A stretch of DNA of 47,105 nucleotides from Terriglobia bacterium (GTDB lineage: Bacteria; Acidobacteriota; Terriglobia; 20CM-2-55-15), in NCBI GenBank assembly GCA_036496425.1, contig DASXLG010000288.1, forward strand, positions 1-47,105. The letters are read 5' to 3'. The notes beneath the pieces were generated by a model that worked only from the letters and a program-made list of their open reading frames with translations, was not told where the DNA came from and made no database searches. The position numbers and the translations under genes are program-made. Shown here piece by piece: positions 1 to 9,689 of this stretch (within the stretch, counting starts at the first letter, position 1; the number at the start of each line of letters is the position of its first letter).

Positions 1-129
1 GGTTGTCGAACTTCACGTCGTCGCAAAGCAGCCTAACAGCATTATCCCCCACCTGACGGAACAGATAGGCCTGACCATCCTCGGCGCGAAAGAGGTGGGC
101 CAGATATACCTCGGTTACCCGGCAAGGCG

Positions 130-299
130 CCTCGACCGGCGCCTACGTCTGGATGGGCAAGTTGAAGGAAGCCGGCGACATCCATCCGCCGGGCACGATC
201 CATTTCCGGCCCGATAATGGGGAGGAATGGTCGACGAACCTGCGGCCCGACTTCTCGTTTACGGACCCAAACGGCAATATCTGGCATCTGCGGACGTGA
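130..299 (+). pseudogene. 3' fragment of a VOC (glyoxalase/bleomycin-resistance) family gene
   Basis: The frame that stops at TGA 297-299 ends in a DPNGNIW motif, which is typical of the last strand of vicinal-oxygen-chelate proteins (FxDPxGNxW). No start or N-terminal half is visible in this frame. Upstream, from base 2 to about 220, a different frame is open and its residues look coding, so the gene may be frameshifted near 120-140 or joined to other material. The assignment rests on one short motif and is weak. A neighbouring copy of debris (TIGR03435 tails) supports a degraded region. Confidence 0.35.
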
Positions 300-390
300 T
301 GGGAACACGGGCTAAAGCCCAATGCTGCAAGGTTTTCTGGGAAGGACTCGGGGTGGTTTCTAGCTTGGAGATCAGCGGGGCAAGGACAGC

Positions 391-738
391 ATGCGGTTCG
401 GCATTGGTCGGATGACAGCGAAGCACGTCTCGCCATCCACGCTGATTGATGTCGTCTTGTCGCCGTTACTGGCGCGTCCCATCGAGGATCGTACGGGACT
501 CACGAAACATTACGACTTCACGCTTCAGTGGACGCCCAATGTCGGTGAGGGCAGAGTCGGCCCGTTTGGAATCACTGGTCCGACCACCGCTGCCGGTCCA
601 GTTGCGGCACCCGCAGCACAGCCTGGACCATCACTTTATACCGCCCTGGAAGAACAACTGGGGCTGAGGTTGGAGTCAACACGAGGCGCTGTGGATGTGA
701 TTGTGATCGACCACGCAGAGAAGCCGGACGCGAATTAA
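391..738 (+). pseudogene. C-terminal fragment of a TIGR03435 family protein
   Basis: The 115-residue product matches the end of the intact TIGR03435 protein encoded at 25406-26911. Shared features are the block VVDKTGL-like (here IEDRTGLTKHYDFTL), then LEEQLGLRLES and the terminal VIDHAEKPDAN, against VIDEAEKPSEN in the intact copy. The first two thirds are missing and the frame is closed by TAG about 30 bases upstream, so this is a remnant and not a complete gene. TIGR03435 proteins are a large paralogous family, mostly in Acidobacteriota, of unknown function. The palindrome GGGCTAAAGCCC lies just upstream at 309-320. Confidence 0.75.
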
Positions 739-775
739 CCTGCTGTGGCGATCCTTGCCGGCCCATGACGCTGAT
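708..775 (+). repeat. Direct repeat copy 1: tail of TIGR03435 gene
   Basis: This stretch covers the last codons of the TIGR03435 fragment and about 35 bases downstream. It recurs, diverged, at 1310-1376. Both copies encode HAEKP(D/S)-(A/E)N followed by a stop, then a similar CCTG..GCGATCCT.GCC.GCC.ATGA stretch. The two copies flank the membrane-protein gene at 809. Confidence 0.55.
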
Positions 776-808
776 GACGCAGTCACACGGTAGGATCTAT
801 AGTCTGTT

Positions 809-1369
809 GTGGTGGATGTCCTAGCACATGGCCTTTGGGGTGGCGCACTGCTCGGTAGCAAAAGCGCACGGCACTGGCGCTTGGCGTGCCTGCTCGGAGC
901 GGCACCGGATCTTATCGCATTAGGTCCTTTCACCGTTTGGCAGATACTCATCTCAGGTTCCGGAGATTTTCCGCCTTACGTGTACACGGCGTACAACGTC
1001 ACGCACAGTCTAGTGGTGTGGGCCGTTGTGGCCGCAACCATATGGTTGTTTAGAAGTGAATTCCCTTGGATCTGGTGCGCTTGGGGGCTGCATGTCCTGT
1101 GCGATATACCGCTGCATGAGACCAATTTATTGCCTACGCCTTATCTGTGGCCCTTCAAAACACACTTTATCAATGGTGTCCATTGGGGCCAATTCTGGCT
1201 GATGGTTCTGAACTGGGCGGCGCTCACTATCATCTACGCGACATATGTGGTGCGGAAGCATCAGTATGGATTATGGGATGAGTCAACCCGATCTGTTCAG
1301 ATCCTGGGGCATCAGCCATGCGGAGAAACCGAGCGAGAACTGACCTGTAGCGATCCTGCCAGCCAATGA
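809..1369 (+). CDS. Putative membrane-bound metal-dependent hydrolase-like protein (YdjM/DUF457-like)
   Basis: The 186-residue product is hydrophobic, with about four membrane segments. It shows the spaced His/Asp pattern of YdjM/DUF457-type inner-membrane proteins: AHGLWGGALLG near the N-terminus, GAAPDLI at about 30, NVTHSLVVW at about 70, and GLHVLCDIPLHE at about 95. These families are predicted metal-dependent hydrolases of unknown substrate. The start is GTG 809 or GTG 812. The last 25 or so residues are not credible, because that DNA is the tail of another TIGR03435 gene read in a different frame (stop at 1341-1343). The native C-terminus has probably been replaced by recombination. 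Confidence 0.6.
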   Translation: MVDVLAHGLWGGALLGSKSARHWRLACLLGAAPDLIALGPFTVWQILISGSGDFPPYVYTAYNVTHSLVVWAVVAATIWLFRSEFPWIWCAWGLHVLCDIPLHETNLLPTPYLWPFKTHFINGVHWGQFWLMVLNWAALTIIYATYVVRKHQYGLWDESTRSVQILGHQPCGETERELTCSDPASQ

Positions 1370-1432
1370 TTCATCACGCATCGTGTCTTCGTCCGTTCTT
1401 CGCGCCGGTGACTTGGTTTTAGCCTTCTTCAT
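1283..1432 (-). pseudogene. Truncated BrnA-like antitoxin
   Basis: The ATG at 1432 overlaps the end of the brnT reading frame, the usual toxin-antitoxin arrangement (brnT then brnA). The first 20 residues are basic and end in TMRDE, like antitoxins of this group whose N-termini run into MRDEYDFS. After that residue the frame enters the TIGR03435-tail repeat and ends after 49 codons. The DNA-binding domain is therefore lost. The identification depends on the position after brnT and on a short motif. Confidence 0.45.
1310..1376 (+). repeat. Direct repeat copy 2: TIGR03435 tail remnant
   Basis: In the frame ending TGA 1341-1343 this reads ISHAEKPSEN-stop, the signature C-terminus of TIGR03435 proteins. 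About 30 following bases resemble those after the first copy. Nothing else of this second gene remains. Its right edge coincides with the point where the BrnA-like antitoxin sequence on the other strand stops resembling an antitoxin. Confidence 0.55.
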
Positions 1433-1698
1433 AACTTTTTGTCTCGGAACGCGGCGGCTGGCGCGCGCTTATGATTCTTGTTCTTTCAGCAATTTCAGCA
1501 TAACAGACAACCAAGAAACGATATCGATCCGATAGGCCGAGGGCCACATAACGGCGTTCAGATGCCGGATGATCCAGATCGGGCATATTCATGGACAATG
1601 GATCGGCAAATATGGTCACGGCTTCTTCAAAAAGAGAAACCGTGCTTTTCGACATTTGATTTCGCTTTCTCGGCGTCCCCCTCAAAGTGGTAACCCAC
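1419..1698 (-). pseudogene. brnT: Frameshifted BrnT family toxin gene
   Basis: BrnT is a small ribonuclease toxin of type II toxin-antitoxin systems. Read from GTG 1698, the N-terminal frame gives a typical start (GYHFEGDAEKAKSNVEKHG) and then meets a stop in a run of five T. Removing one T joins it to the downstream frame, FEEAVTIFADPLS, then GLSDRYRFLVVCYAE and RIISARQPPRSETKSYEEG. Together they make a normal-length BrnT of about 92 residues with the conserved RIISAR motif. The single-base homopolymer shift, near 1640, could be genuine inactivation or a sequencing error. The partner antitoxin is also damaged, which favours real decay. Confidence 0.75.
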
Positions 1699-1789
1699 TT
1701 GCTCATTCCACTCGGAAGACTTTCATCACCCCATCGCCCAAATGGTTCATGTCAAGACAGTTGTTTTTCCGGATACTCGTACGGGCCTC

Positions 1790-4700
1790 TCATTCGATAG
1801 CCCAGGTCTCGGACAGCACCTCCGCCTGCTCGAGCACAGTTTGTGTCGCTTTCTCCTGCTTGTCCGGTGGATAACCGTATTTGCGCAAGATGCGTTTTAC
1901 CAGGACACGGAGTTGGGCCCGCACGTTGTCTCGGATCGTCCAGTCGATCGTGACGTTCTTCCGAACCATGGCGACCAGTTCTCTGGCGATCGTTTTGAGC
2001 GTGTCATCCCCGAGGATTTTGACAGCGCTGTCGTTCGTTTCGAGCGCGTCGTAGAAAGCGAGTTCCTCGTCGGAGAGTCCGAGTTTTTCGCCTCTTGAAT
2101 TGGCGGCGCGCATGTCTTTGGCGAGGTCGATCAGCATTTCCAGAACCTGCGCAGTCTCGATCGCGCGATTCTGGTATTTCCGAATGGCGGTTTCCAAAAG
2201 CTCCGCGAAAGACCGAGCTTGAACGACGTTGCGCTTCACTCGTGATTTGATCTCGCCCTTAATCAATTTCTGGAGTAGTTCCACGGCCAGGTTGCGCTGG
2301 GGCATGCCACGCACTTCCGCCAGAAACTCCTCCGAGAGAATGGATATATCGGGCTTCTTGAGACCGGCTGCAGCGAAGATATCCACGACCTCATCGGACG
2401 CAACCGCTTTCGAAATGATCTGCCGGATGGCGAGATCCAGCGCCTCGTCCGTCTTGCGTTCGCCAGGTGCGTTTTTGGCAAGAACGGCGCGCACGGCTTG
2501 GAAGAAACCGACATCGTCGCGGATCCGCAGCGCTTCTTCATGCGGGACGGCGAGCGCGAATGCCTGGGACAAGTCGGTCACCGCCCGCAGCAACCGCGCC
2601 TTGCCGTCCTCCTGAGCGAGGATATGCTCCTGGGCTGCAGGCAAGAGTGAGAGCCGGGCTTGCGGAGTGCCCGTAATCCATGCACTCCAATCGAAACCGT
2701 GGAACAGGCCCTGGCAAACTTCATACTTCTCGAGCATCAAGGCGACGGCTTCGGACTGGTCCAGCGCTGTCTTTCCCTTGCCGCCGGCTTCTGTATACGT
2801 CGCGAGGGCCTTCTTCAGTTCGTCTGCCAGGCCGAGGTAATCCACCACGAGCCCGCCTGGTTTGTCTTTGAAGACTCGATTGACTCGTGCGATCGCCTGC
2901 ATCAGCCCATGTCCGCGCATCGGCTTGTCCAGATACATGGTGTGGAGGCTTGGCGCATCGAAGCCGGTGAGCCACATGTCGCGCACGATCACGATCTGGA
3001 AATGATCGTTGGGATCACGGAACCGGTTCGCAAGGTCTTCGCGGCGCGATTTATTGCGAATGTGCGGCTGCCATTCCAGGGGATCCGACGCGGAACCTGT
3101 CATCACGACCTTGAGCATACCGTGCTCGTCATTCTCGCCGTGCCAACTGGGCCGCAGAGCGACCAGTTCCCGATACAACTCGACCGCGATTCGACGGCTC
3201 ATGACCACGATCATGGCTTTGCCTTGCATCGCCGCAAGCCGGTTCTCGAAATGCTCCACAAGATCGCGCGCTATTAGTTTGATGCGGTTCTCGGAGCCGA
3301 CGACGGCTTCGATTTGAGCCCATTTGCTTTTGAGTTTTTCTTTGCGTTCGACTTCTTCGCCTTCGGTGGCCTCTTCGAACTGCGGATCGATCTTGGGGCG
3401 TTCCGATTCCTTCAACTCCAGCTTGGCGAGCCGGCTCTCATAATAGATCGGCACCGTCGCGCCATCGGCAACGGCTCGCTGGATGTCATAGACACTGATG
3501 TAGTCTCCAAAGACCGCGCGGGTATTGGCGTCGGCTTTCTCGATCGGGGTCCCGGTGAATCCGACGAACGATGCGTGCGGCAAGGCGTCGCGCATGTGCC
3601 GCGCGAACCCGTCGATGAAGTCATATTGGCTGCGATGGGCTTCATCGGCAATCACGACAATATTCCGCCGGTCCGAGAGTATGGGGTGGCGGTCCCCTTT
3701 CTCCTCCGGAAAGAACTTCTGGATGGTCGTGAAGATAACGCCACCGGAGGCAACGGCCAGCTTGGATCGAAGATCGGCGCGGTCCGCGGCCTGAACCGGC
3801 GGTTGACGCAGCAAATCGCGGCAGCGAGCGAACGTACCGAACAGCTGGTCGTCCAGATCGTTGCGATCCGTAATGACAACGATGGTCGGGTTCTCCATCG
3901 CCGGATGCAAAATGATCCGCCCGGCATAGAAGACCATGGTCAGGCTCTTGCCCGAGCCCTGGGTGTGCCACACCACGCCGACGCGCCGATCGCCGGGACG
4001 GCCCTCGCTCGTCGTCGATGTATGCGTGATCTCCAGGGACGGCAAAACCTCAACAAATTCAGCAATGACTTTCAGCCGGTCTTCGTCCTCGCTGGCGAGT
4101 TCGATAGGCTTGAATTCCGCATTGAGCGGCCGCAGCGTGATACGCTCATGACGCCAGAGCTGGCCATCACGGATCTTGGTGCTCTCATAACGCTTGACCG
4201 TGTAACGATGCCCGGTTTCGGGATCGAGGGCATCGCGTAATTCGACAAGCACAATCCTACCCTGCCGCGAACCTTCGACTGGAGCACGGAACAGGCACCA
4301 TGAACCATCCGGAATCTGCGGTTCCATCGAGCGGCCGGCAACCTGCGCGACAAACATTCCAGGCTGCAACCGGCGTGTCCCGACAGCCACCCACTCGAAA
4401 TCTTCAGGACGAAAACTGTGCGGATCGCCGAACGCGCCCGCAGCCGCGCGGAGTGGAACGAGGGGCACGGTAGTACGGAATCGCTCCGCCGGATCGTTAA
4501 CGAGACGGAGCGAACGAGCCGGTTCTGCCGCCCGCAGGGTCTGCTCGACGGCAACATTCACAGCATGAAACTGGTGATAGCCCGCCATCTTCTTAGTGAG
4601 CTTGCCTCTGCCTCCATCGGCGGCAGTGTCCTCGAACACGATGAAGTATCGAAGCAAGTCGAGAAAACGCCGTTTCTCGAAAACGCCTTCCAGAACCACC

Positions 4701-5407
4701 TGAAGCTCGGAAAGTTTCGCCGAAGCATCCTCGTTTCCAGTGATTGTGCGCCAGGGTTTAAACCACTCTTTGCCGGCACCTAACGATCCGATCCGCGCCT
4801 GAACGCCATCCGAGGCGACCAGCGCAGCGTTGGTTGCGAACAGTTCCGGGATCTGCGCCTGGTATGTCTGAAGCTGCTGGAATGCCGACCAGACGGTGGC
4901 GTTCTCGCCGGCCGCGTTCTTCAACTCGAGTACGGCCAGCGGCAATCCATTGATGAACAAGACGACGTCCGGACGGCGCGTATGCCGGCCATCCGACACG
5001 GTGAACTGATTGACTGCAAGCCAGTCGTTGTTATCCGGAGTGTCGAAATCGATGACGCGCGCCTGCGCCCCGGCAATCGAGCCGCCTTTGCGGCGGTATT
5101 CCACATTGATGCCATCGACAAGCATTCGGTGCACGGCGCGGTTGCGCTCGACGAGAGACGGCGCATCGCTTCGCGTGAGCTTCCGGTAAGCATCTTCGAC
5201 CGCTTCCGGCGGAAGATCCGGATTCAGCCGCGCGAGCGCGCGTCGAAGGCGGCCATCGAGGAGAACATCGCGATACGCCGGATCGGCGCGCTCAGCGCTA
5301 GGCTCACCTGCCGCAATGAGCGGCCCATGGAGCACGGTGTAACCGAGCGATTCCAGCCAGGCAAGGGCGGCCTCTTCGACGACGGATTCCGTAAAGCCGG
5401 CGTTCAC
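1790..5407 (-). CDS. hsdR: Type I restriction enzyme R subunit with an inserted S24 (LexA-like) peptidase domain
   Basis: HsdR is the ATP-driven translocase and nuclease of type I restriction complexes. The 1205 residues run as follows. The N-terminal PD-(D/E)xK nuclease has D147 and E161-x-K163. The Q-tip region (GYHQFHAV) lies at about 276. An inserted domain occupies about 296-460. The helicase motor has Walker A TQGSGKS (K487), DEAH box 588-591, GFTGTP at about 616 and motif [10 protein letters not shown] at 837-844, followed by the C-terminal coupling helices. Usual HsdR length is about 1000-1050, and the excess is the insert. The insert carries an S24 signature [12 protein letters not shown] with Ser360, YTVKRY with Lys405, and an Ala323-Gly324 pair 36 residues before the serine. 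That spacing is close to that of the LexA and UmuD cleavage sites. The start is GTG, overlapping the upstream stop as GTGA. Confidence 0.95.
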   Translation of the reverse strand: MNAGFTESVVEEAALAWLESLGYTVLHGPLIAAGEPSAERADPAYRDVLLDGRLRRALARLNPDLPPEAVEDAYRKLTRSDAPSLVERNRAVHRMLVDGINVEYRRKGGSIAGAQARVIDFDTPDNNDWLAVNQFTVSDGRHTRRPDVVLFINGLPLAVLELKNAAGENATVWSAFQQLQTYQAQIPELFATNAALVASDGVQARIGSLGAGKEWFKPWRTITGNEDASAKLSELQVVLEGVFEKRRFLDLLRYFIVFEDTAADGGRGKLTKKMAGYHQFHAVNVAVEQTLRAAEPARSLRLVNDPAERFRTTVPLVPLRAAAGAFGDPHSFRPEDFEWVAVGTRRLQPGMFVAQVAGRSMEPQIPDGSWCLFRAPVEGSRQGRIVLVELRDALDPETGHRYTVKRYESTKIRDGQLWRHERITLRPLNAEFKPIELASEDEDRLKVIAEFVEVLPSLEITHTSTTSEGRPGDRRVGVVWHTQGSGKSLTMVFYAGRIILHPAMENPTIVVITDRNDLDDQLFGTFARCRDLLRQPPVQAADRADLRSKLAVASGGVIFTTIQKFFPEEKGDRHPILSDRRNIVVIADEAHRSQYDFIDGFARHMRDALPHASFVGFTGTPIEKADANTRAVFGDYISVYDIQRAVADGATVPIYYESRLAKLELKESERPKIDPQFEEATEGEEVERKEKLKSKWAQIEAVVGSENRIKLIARDLVEHFENRLAAMQGKAMIVVMSRRIAVELYRELVALRPSWHGENDEHGMLKVVMTGSASDPLEWQPHIRNKSRREDLANRFRDPNDHFQIVIVRDMWLTGFDAPSLHTMYLDKPMRGHGLMQAIARVNRVFKDKPGGLVVDYLGLADELKKALATYTEAGGKGKTALDQSEAVALMLEKYEVCQGLFHGFDWSAWITGTPQARLSLLPAAQEHILAQEDGKARLLRAVTDLSQAFALAVPHEEALRIRDDVGFFQAVRAVLAKNAPGERKTDEALDLAIRQIISKAVASDEVVDIFAAAGLKKPDISILSEEFLAEVRGMPQRNLAVELLQKLIKGEIKSRVKRNVVQARSFAELLETAIRKYQNRAIETAQVLEMLIDLAKDMRAANSRGEKLGLSDEELAFYDALETNDSAVKILGDDTLKTIARELVAMVRKNVTIDWTIRDNVRAQLRVLVKRILRKYGYPPDKQEKATQTVLEQAEVLSETWAIE

Positions 5408-6561
5408 GCGCCGGCTCCTTCTGCCGAAGCTGTGGAGGCTTCGGTCCCCGCTTCGGCATCAGGCAGTTGCACGCGCAACCACGCCACCAAGCGCTCAGCC
5501 ACGGAGTCCGCTCTTCCAGACACAATTCCAAACTGCACGAGCACACGCTTACAAGCGACCTTCAGTCTTGCTTGGATCGGTTCTCGATCCTTCCAATCCA
5601 ATCCGATGTTTTGTTCTGCGGTTGCCAGAAGCGAATCAATAAGCTGCTTTCCACCTCCATCGCGAAGCGTCGGATCCAGGCCTTCGGCAGTCAAGAACGC
5701 CTCGACGCCGACGCGGACGATCTTGAGTTCGCCCTCATACTGCGGTACCAATTCCGTCACCGGGCCGACTGCAACCGGAATCGCAGGAATCTCAACAGCC
5801 GCTCGAACAGCCGCTTCTTCAGCCTCTTCGTCGGTCTCTACGACTTCTTCAACGGCGCGTTCAGCCGTCTTGAGCAATTCGACGTAAATCGTTCGATCAA
5901 CTCCATAGAGGAGTCTGCTCGGCTCGACACGGATCTCAATGGCTTCTGTCCTCTTCTTTGTGTACACCGAGAAGACCACTACGGGGCGATCGCCATCTTC
6001 GTCAATCCGTACGTCAACGTTCACAGCGCTGTCGATGCGGTCATTGAGATGGGGAAAGTTTTCGTATGGTTCACGCGTCGCAATCAGATCGGGCTGCTTT
6101 CCTTCAAACGCATTCAGGAGTACGCCGACGATCGCATCGCCCGTGTGCAGAAAAGCCCGTGCATGATCGGCCGTCACTGCATCGAGGAAGCCATCCTTAC
6201 CGTGTGCCAGAGGCCCTGTCTCGTTGCGCATATCCGACAGAGCGTCGGCTAATTTGTTAAATCCCGAAAGTATCTTATCTAGTTTGTTAGCTCCCCTGCT
6301 GTTTCGTAAACCCAACGGACTGAGCGCAGAAACGAGCAACTCCGTTGTGGAGGGTGTCGAAGAAGACATCGGCTCTCGAAACTCGCCCATGATCGTCAGG
6401 CAAACGCTCTCAATGAACGATTTGACATGTTCGACCATGCCGTGTCCGTTCCCATCGAAGCACGCCTTCAGCGCCTCGTGACACTTTGCAAGTGTGGGCG
6501 CATCCGGCCATCGTTGCTGCGCCCGCAAGTAGTTTGGCGCGAGCGCGTCGAGATCAGCCAT
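5404..6561 (-). CDS. Abi_C / HEPN-like accessory protein inside the type I RM operon
   Basis: This 385-residue soluble protein sits between hsdS and hsdR, with overlapping stop/start codons on both sides (TGATG and GTGA), so it is co-translated with the RM subunits. Residues 92-125 ([11 protein letters not shown], then [18 protein letters not shown]) resemble the abortive-infection C-terminal (Abi_C) domain, a HEPN-like fold. The R112...H120 pair recalls the HEPN ribonuclease motif, but the gap is 7 residues and not the usual 4-6. Residues 240-255 are very acidic. The C-terminal third is not recognised. A role as an abortive-infection back-up or an accessory RM subunit is inferred from context only. 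Confidence 0.7.
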   Translation of the reverse strand: MADLDALAPNYLRAQQRWPDAPTLAKCHEALKACFDGNGHGMVEHVKSFIESVCLTIMGEFREPMSSSTPSTTELLVSALSPLGLRNSRGANKLDKILSGFNKLADALSDMRNETGPLAHGKDGFLDAVTADHARAFLHTGDAIVGVLLNAFEGKQPDLIATREPYENFPHLNDRIDSAVNVDVRIDEDGDRPVVVFSVYTKKRTEAIEIRVEPSRLLYGVDRTIYVELLKTAERAVEEVVETDEEAEEAAVRAAVEIPAIPVAVGPVTELVPQYEGELKIVRVGVEAFLTAEGLDPTLRDGGGKQLIDSLLATAEQNIGLDWKDREPIQARLKVACKRVLVQFGIVSGRADSVAERLVAWLRVQLPDAEAGTEASTASAEGAGA

Positions 6562-7907
6562 CAGTTACCACCCCCGATGAACCGCTCCGCATTCTCGATC
6601 CGCAACTCGCCTGAAATCAGTTTCGGCAGCAGGGTATCACGTAAGGCTTCCAAGTCGCGGTTCTCAAGCAGGTTTCGAAATCCTCTGTCGAATAGAGGAC
6701 CGGCAATCTGATTCCAAGCCTGAATCAATCGATCGTCTGGTCGTGCAACGAGCAATCGTTTAAGATCGTCAACCGTTACATGGCCGAGCCCAGTGGTTTG
6801 TTTGTTCCGTGCGATCTCTGCGAAGATTGGTTTGAGGAACTTGAGCGTTGAAAGAATAAATGGCCCTTCATTGGGACCGCGTGGCAATACTCGAAAGATG
6901 TGTTGATTGAGCCATGCTGGGCCGTGGGGCCAAACGAACGTGTCAATCGAAGTGTCTGGATTTCCAGACCATGAGAATAGAATATCGCCGGTGCCTATTC
7001 GGAACTTCTCAGGCATGTCCACGTTAGAAAACCTAGTTTGCGATGTTACGCCGGCTTTCAGTTCAGCAATCTTGATGATCGGGAGCCCTTTCCGGTCACT
7101 TTTGGGCTGGAATGTTGCATATGCAGCGCCATTTACATAGGTCGCAATGTCATAGACCGGAGTGTGTTGCCAACCCTTAGGAATCTCTCCAAGCGCAGAC
7201 TGTTCAAAGGAATCCGGGAAGAGCTCCGCGAGATGCTGAGGCAATTCGGGGTCGCGGCCTTCAGCCTTAGTGCGGACGGGCGCGAAGTCCACGAACCACG
7301 ACTTGAAGAGGACCCGCACCATCGCCTCCAGCGTTTCGTTCATCTGCTGGTTCAGTTGGATCTTGTCGTCAAGCGTGCCGAGGATGTGGGCGATAGCGCC
7401 CTGTTCTTCCATTGGCGGCAGGAGAATCGGAAGTTCGAGTTGTGCCGTGATCCCCAGGTAGGCGCGAGTTGAGCCTTTCTGCCCCCACGTCTCGAAAAGG
7501 CTCTGAAAGTCGTGGCTGTCGAAGTACAGCTTCAGGTATCGATTCGACAATCGCTTGCTGTCCTTCACCCTGTAGTACGTTACTTGAGGGGTAAGGATCA
7601 GGAACGGAACATCCAACTCGCCAACTATCGCCGTTCGCCCCATAGTGGCCTTGTGCGAGATAAGGACGTCACCCCGTAATGCAAATCCCTTTCTCAGTGA
7701 TCGAGCTTGTTGCTCGTCGATGAATGTGCAGTTCTTCGTGTCAACTCGCCCATTCGCTAGATCCGACGCCATGATAAATGGTATGCCGCGGTCGACGAAG
7801 TCAGAGGTCTTCGGATGAATCTCGCCGTGATTCCCGTCCATCGGGCGCTCCAGCACGCCCTCGTCCACAAGCTGCTTGACCGTTGCTGTTCGCCACTCAA
7901 CCGCCAT
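6561..7907 (-). CDS. hsdS: Type I restriction-modification specificity subunit S
   Basis: HsdS recognises the bipartite DNA target through two target-recognition domains joined by conserved helices. Both halves are present: TRD1 at about 1-170, a central conserved stretch around [19 protein letters not shown] and [16 protein letters not shown]2 from about 240, and the C-terminal conserved [13 protein letters not shown]. Its 448 residues are the normal length. I chose ATG 7907 over the in-frame TTG 7913; it lies within the 3' end of hsdM. The stop TGA shares its A with the start of the following Abi-like gene. The TRDs cannot be matched to a target site by eye. Confidence 0.93.
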   Translation of the reverse strand: MAVEWRTATVKQLVDEGVLERPMDGNHGEIHPKTSDFVDRGIPFIMASDLANGRVDTKNCTFIDEQQARSLRKGFALRGDVLISHKATMGRTAIVGELDVPFLILTPQVTYYRVKDSKRLSNRYLKLYFDSHDFQSLFETWGQKGSTRAYLGITAQLELPILLPPMEEQGAIAHILGTLDDKIQLNQQMNETLEAMVRVLFKSWFVDFAPVRTKAEGRDPELPQHLAELFPDSFEQSALGEIPKGWQHTPVYDIATYVNGAAYATFQPKSDRKGLPIIKIAELKAGVTSQTRFSNVDMPEKFRIGTGDILFSWSGNPDTSIDTFVWPHGPAWLNQHIFRVLPRGPNEGPFILSTLKFLKPIFAEIARNKQTTGLGHVTVDDLKRLLVARPDDRLIQAWNQIAGPLFDRGFRNLLENRDLEALRDTLLPKLISGELRIENAERFIGGGN

Positions 7908-9450
7908 ATCCAAGTTCCTTCAGGTTGGTGGTAATGACCTGATCCAGCTTTGCCCCCTCGGCCTGTTGTTTACGCAGACTCGCACTGAGACGCGTCATCT
8001 TGTCTTCGAACGGCTCGCCATCGTCCTCGGCGGCTTCGGCGCCGATGAAGCGACCGGGGGTGAGTACGTGGCCCTGCTTGCGAATATCCTCGAGCGTCGC
8101 GCGGATGCAGAAGCCGGGTACATCGGCGTACTCGCTGGCGTCCTTGTCGTCACGCCAGGCGTGGTAGGTTCCTGCAATCTTCGCGATGTCGCCGTCGCTC
8201 AGCTCACGGTGAACGCGGTCGACCATCGAGCCCAGTTTGCGTGCGTCGATGAAAAGCGTCTCGCCGCGCCGGTCGCGGAAGCGTCCGTTCTTCTTGTTGC
8301 GCGCGATGAACCACAGGCAAACCGGGATCTGTGTCGAGTAGAAGAGCTGGCCCGGCAGAGCGACCATGCAGTCCACAAGATCCGCCTCGATGATCGCCTT
8401 GCGGATCTCGCCCTCGCCCGATTGGTTAGATGACATCGAGCCGTTGGCGAGCACGAACCCGGCGAGTCCGGCCGGGGCCAGGTGATAAATGAAGTGCTGT
8501 ACCCACGCGTAGTTGGCATTTCCCGCGGGCGGCACACCATAGACCCAGCGTTTATCGTCTTTTAAAAGCTCCCCGCGCCAGTCGCTATCGTTGAACGGCG
8601 GATTCGCGAGGACGTAGTCGGCTTTGAGGTCGGCGTGTTTGTCGTTATGAAAGGTATCGCCATGGGCAATCTGTGCATCGATGCCGCGAATGGCGAGATT
8701 CATCTTGGCTAGCCGCCAGGTGGTGTAGTTAGACTCCTGACCGTAGATGGAAATGTCGCCAAGTTTGCCGCTATGCGCTTCGATAAACTTCTCGCTGCTG
8801 ACAAACATCCCTCCCGAACCGCAGCAGGGATCATAAACACGTCCTTTATAGGGCGCGAGCACCTCGACCAGCACGCGCACCACCCGCGACGGTGTATAGA
8901 ATTGTCCGCCACTCTTCCCTTCGGCGCTGGCGAAGCGGGCAAGAAAGTACTCGTAAACGCGGCCGAGCGTGTCCTTCGCCCGATCGGCGGTGCTGCCGAG
9001 CGCGATGTCACTTACCAGATTGATGATCTGACCGAGGCGCTGCTTGTCGAGACCGGTTCGGCCGAAATCCTTGGGCAGCACACCCTTGAGCGACGGGTTA
9101 TCCCGCTCGATTGCAGTCATGGCGTCATCGACCGTAGTGCCGATCGTCGGCTGCGGCGCGTTCGCCTTCAAATGCTCCCAGCGCGCTTCTTTCGGCACCC
9201 AAAAGATGCTGGACGCGCGATATTCGTCACGATCTTCAGGATCGGCGCCTTCGGCTTTCTGCGCTTCAAGCTCGGCGTGTTTCGACTCAAACGCATCGGA
9301 TATGTACTTCAGGAAGATCAGCCCAAGCACGACGTGTTTGTATTCCGCCGCATCCATATTGTTGCGGAGTGCGTCGGCCGCCGCCCAGAGTTTGGCCTCA
9401 AAACCCAGGTTCGCGGTTGTGTCGTTGTTCTTCGTCGGTGTTCGTGCCAT
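7897..9450 (-). CDS. hsdM: Type I restriction-modification DNA methyltransferase subunit M
   Basis: HsdM methylates adenine at the sites chosen by HsdS and is also part of the restriction complex. The 517-residue product has the HsdM N-terminal helical domain (residues 10-140, with [20 protein letters not shown]). The SAM motif I is [12 protein letters not shown] and the catalytic motif IV is [10 protein letters not shown] (NPPF, adenine-N6). It is the first gene of a four-gene minus-strand operon in which every junction overlaps. A good -10 sequence lies about 40 bases upstream. Confidence 0.95.
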   Translation of the reverse strand: MARTPTKNNDTTANLGFEAKLWAAADALRNNMDAAEYKHVVLGLIFLKYISDAFESKHAELEAQKAEGADPEDRDEYRASSIFWVPKEARWEHLKANAPQPTIGTTVDDAMTAIERDNPSLKGVLPKDFGRTGLDKQRLGQIINLVSDIALGSTADRAKDTLGRVYEYFLARFASAEGKSGGQFYTPSRVVRVLVEVLAPYKGRVYDPCCGSGGMFVSSEKFIEAHSGKLGDISIYGQESNYTTWRLAKMNLAIRGIDAQIAHGDTFHNDKHADLKADYVLANPPFNDSDWRGELLKDDKRWVYGVPPAGNANYAWVQHFIYHLAPAGLAGFVLANGSMSSNQSGEGEIRKAIIEADLVDCMVALPGQLFYSTQIPVCLWFIARNKKNGRFRDRRGETLFIDARKLGSMVDRVHRELSDGDIAKIAGTYHAWRDDKDASEYADVPGFCIRATLEDIRKQGHVLTPGRFIGAEAAEDDGEPFEDKMTRLSASLRKQQAEGAKLDQVITTNLKELGYGG

Positions 9451-9479
9451 TCCATTCCAGTCGTGAATTAATTATTAAC

Positions 9480-9502
9480 AGACTGGGCATTATACCCAGG
9501 AG
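9480..9502 (-). promoter_or_regulatory. Probable promoter -10 of the hsd operon within a small palindrome
   Basis: Read on the minus strand this contains a perfect TATAAT about 40 bases before the hsdM ATG. It sits inside the inverted repeat CTGGG-N7-CCCAG (plus strand 9485-9501). No convincing -35 is visible 17 bases further upstream. A short inverted repeat covering the -10 is a plausible operator, but no cognate regulator can be named. Confidence 0.45.
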
Positions 9503-9689
9503 CAGATCTTGATGTATTGCGATCGTAAAACGCGACATACGGTATACCTTGACAGGGGAGGTTGAAACATCGTCCAACTGTTGGGACGGCCGCCGATTTC
9601 GTAAGGAAGCCTACTGCCTGATCAGGGACCTGCTTTGACCGTCAGAAATGGAGCATAGATGTAAGACTCGACTTCAGGAGGGATGCAAT

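Noticed and set aside
4982-5887. Long plus-strand open frame opposite hsdR and the Abi-like gene (301 codons)
   Set aside because: It lies wholly antisense to two well-supported genes, crosses their junction and has no recognisable motif.
9549-9554. TTGACA as a plus-strand -35 for the coiled-coil gene
   Set aside because: No matching -10 lies about 17 bases downstream, so I do not call a promoter.
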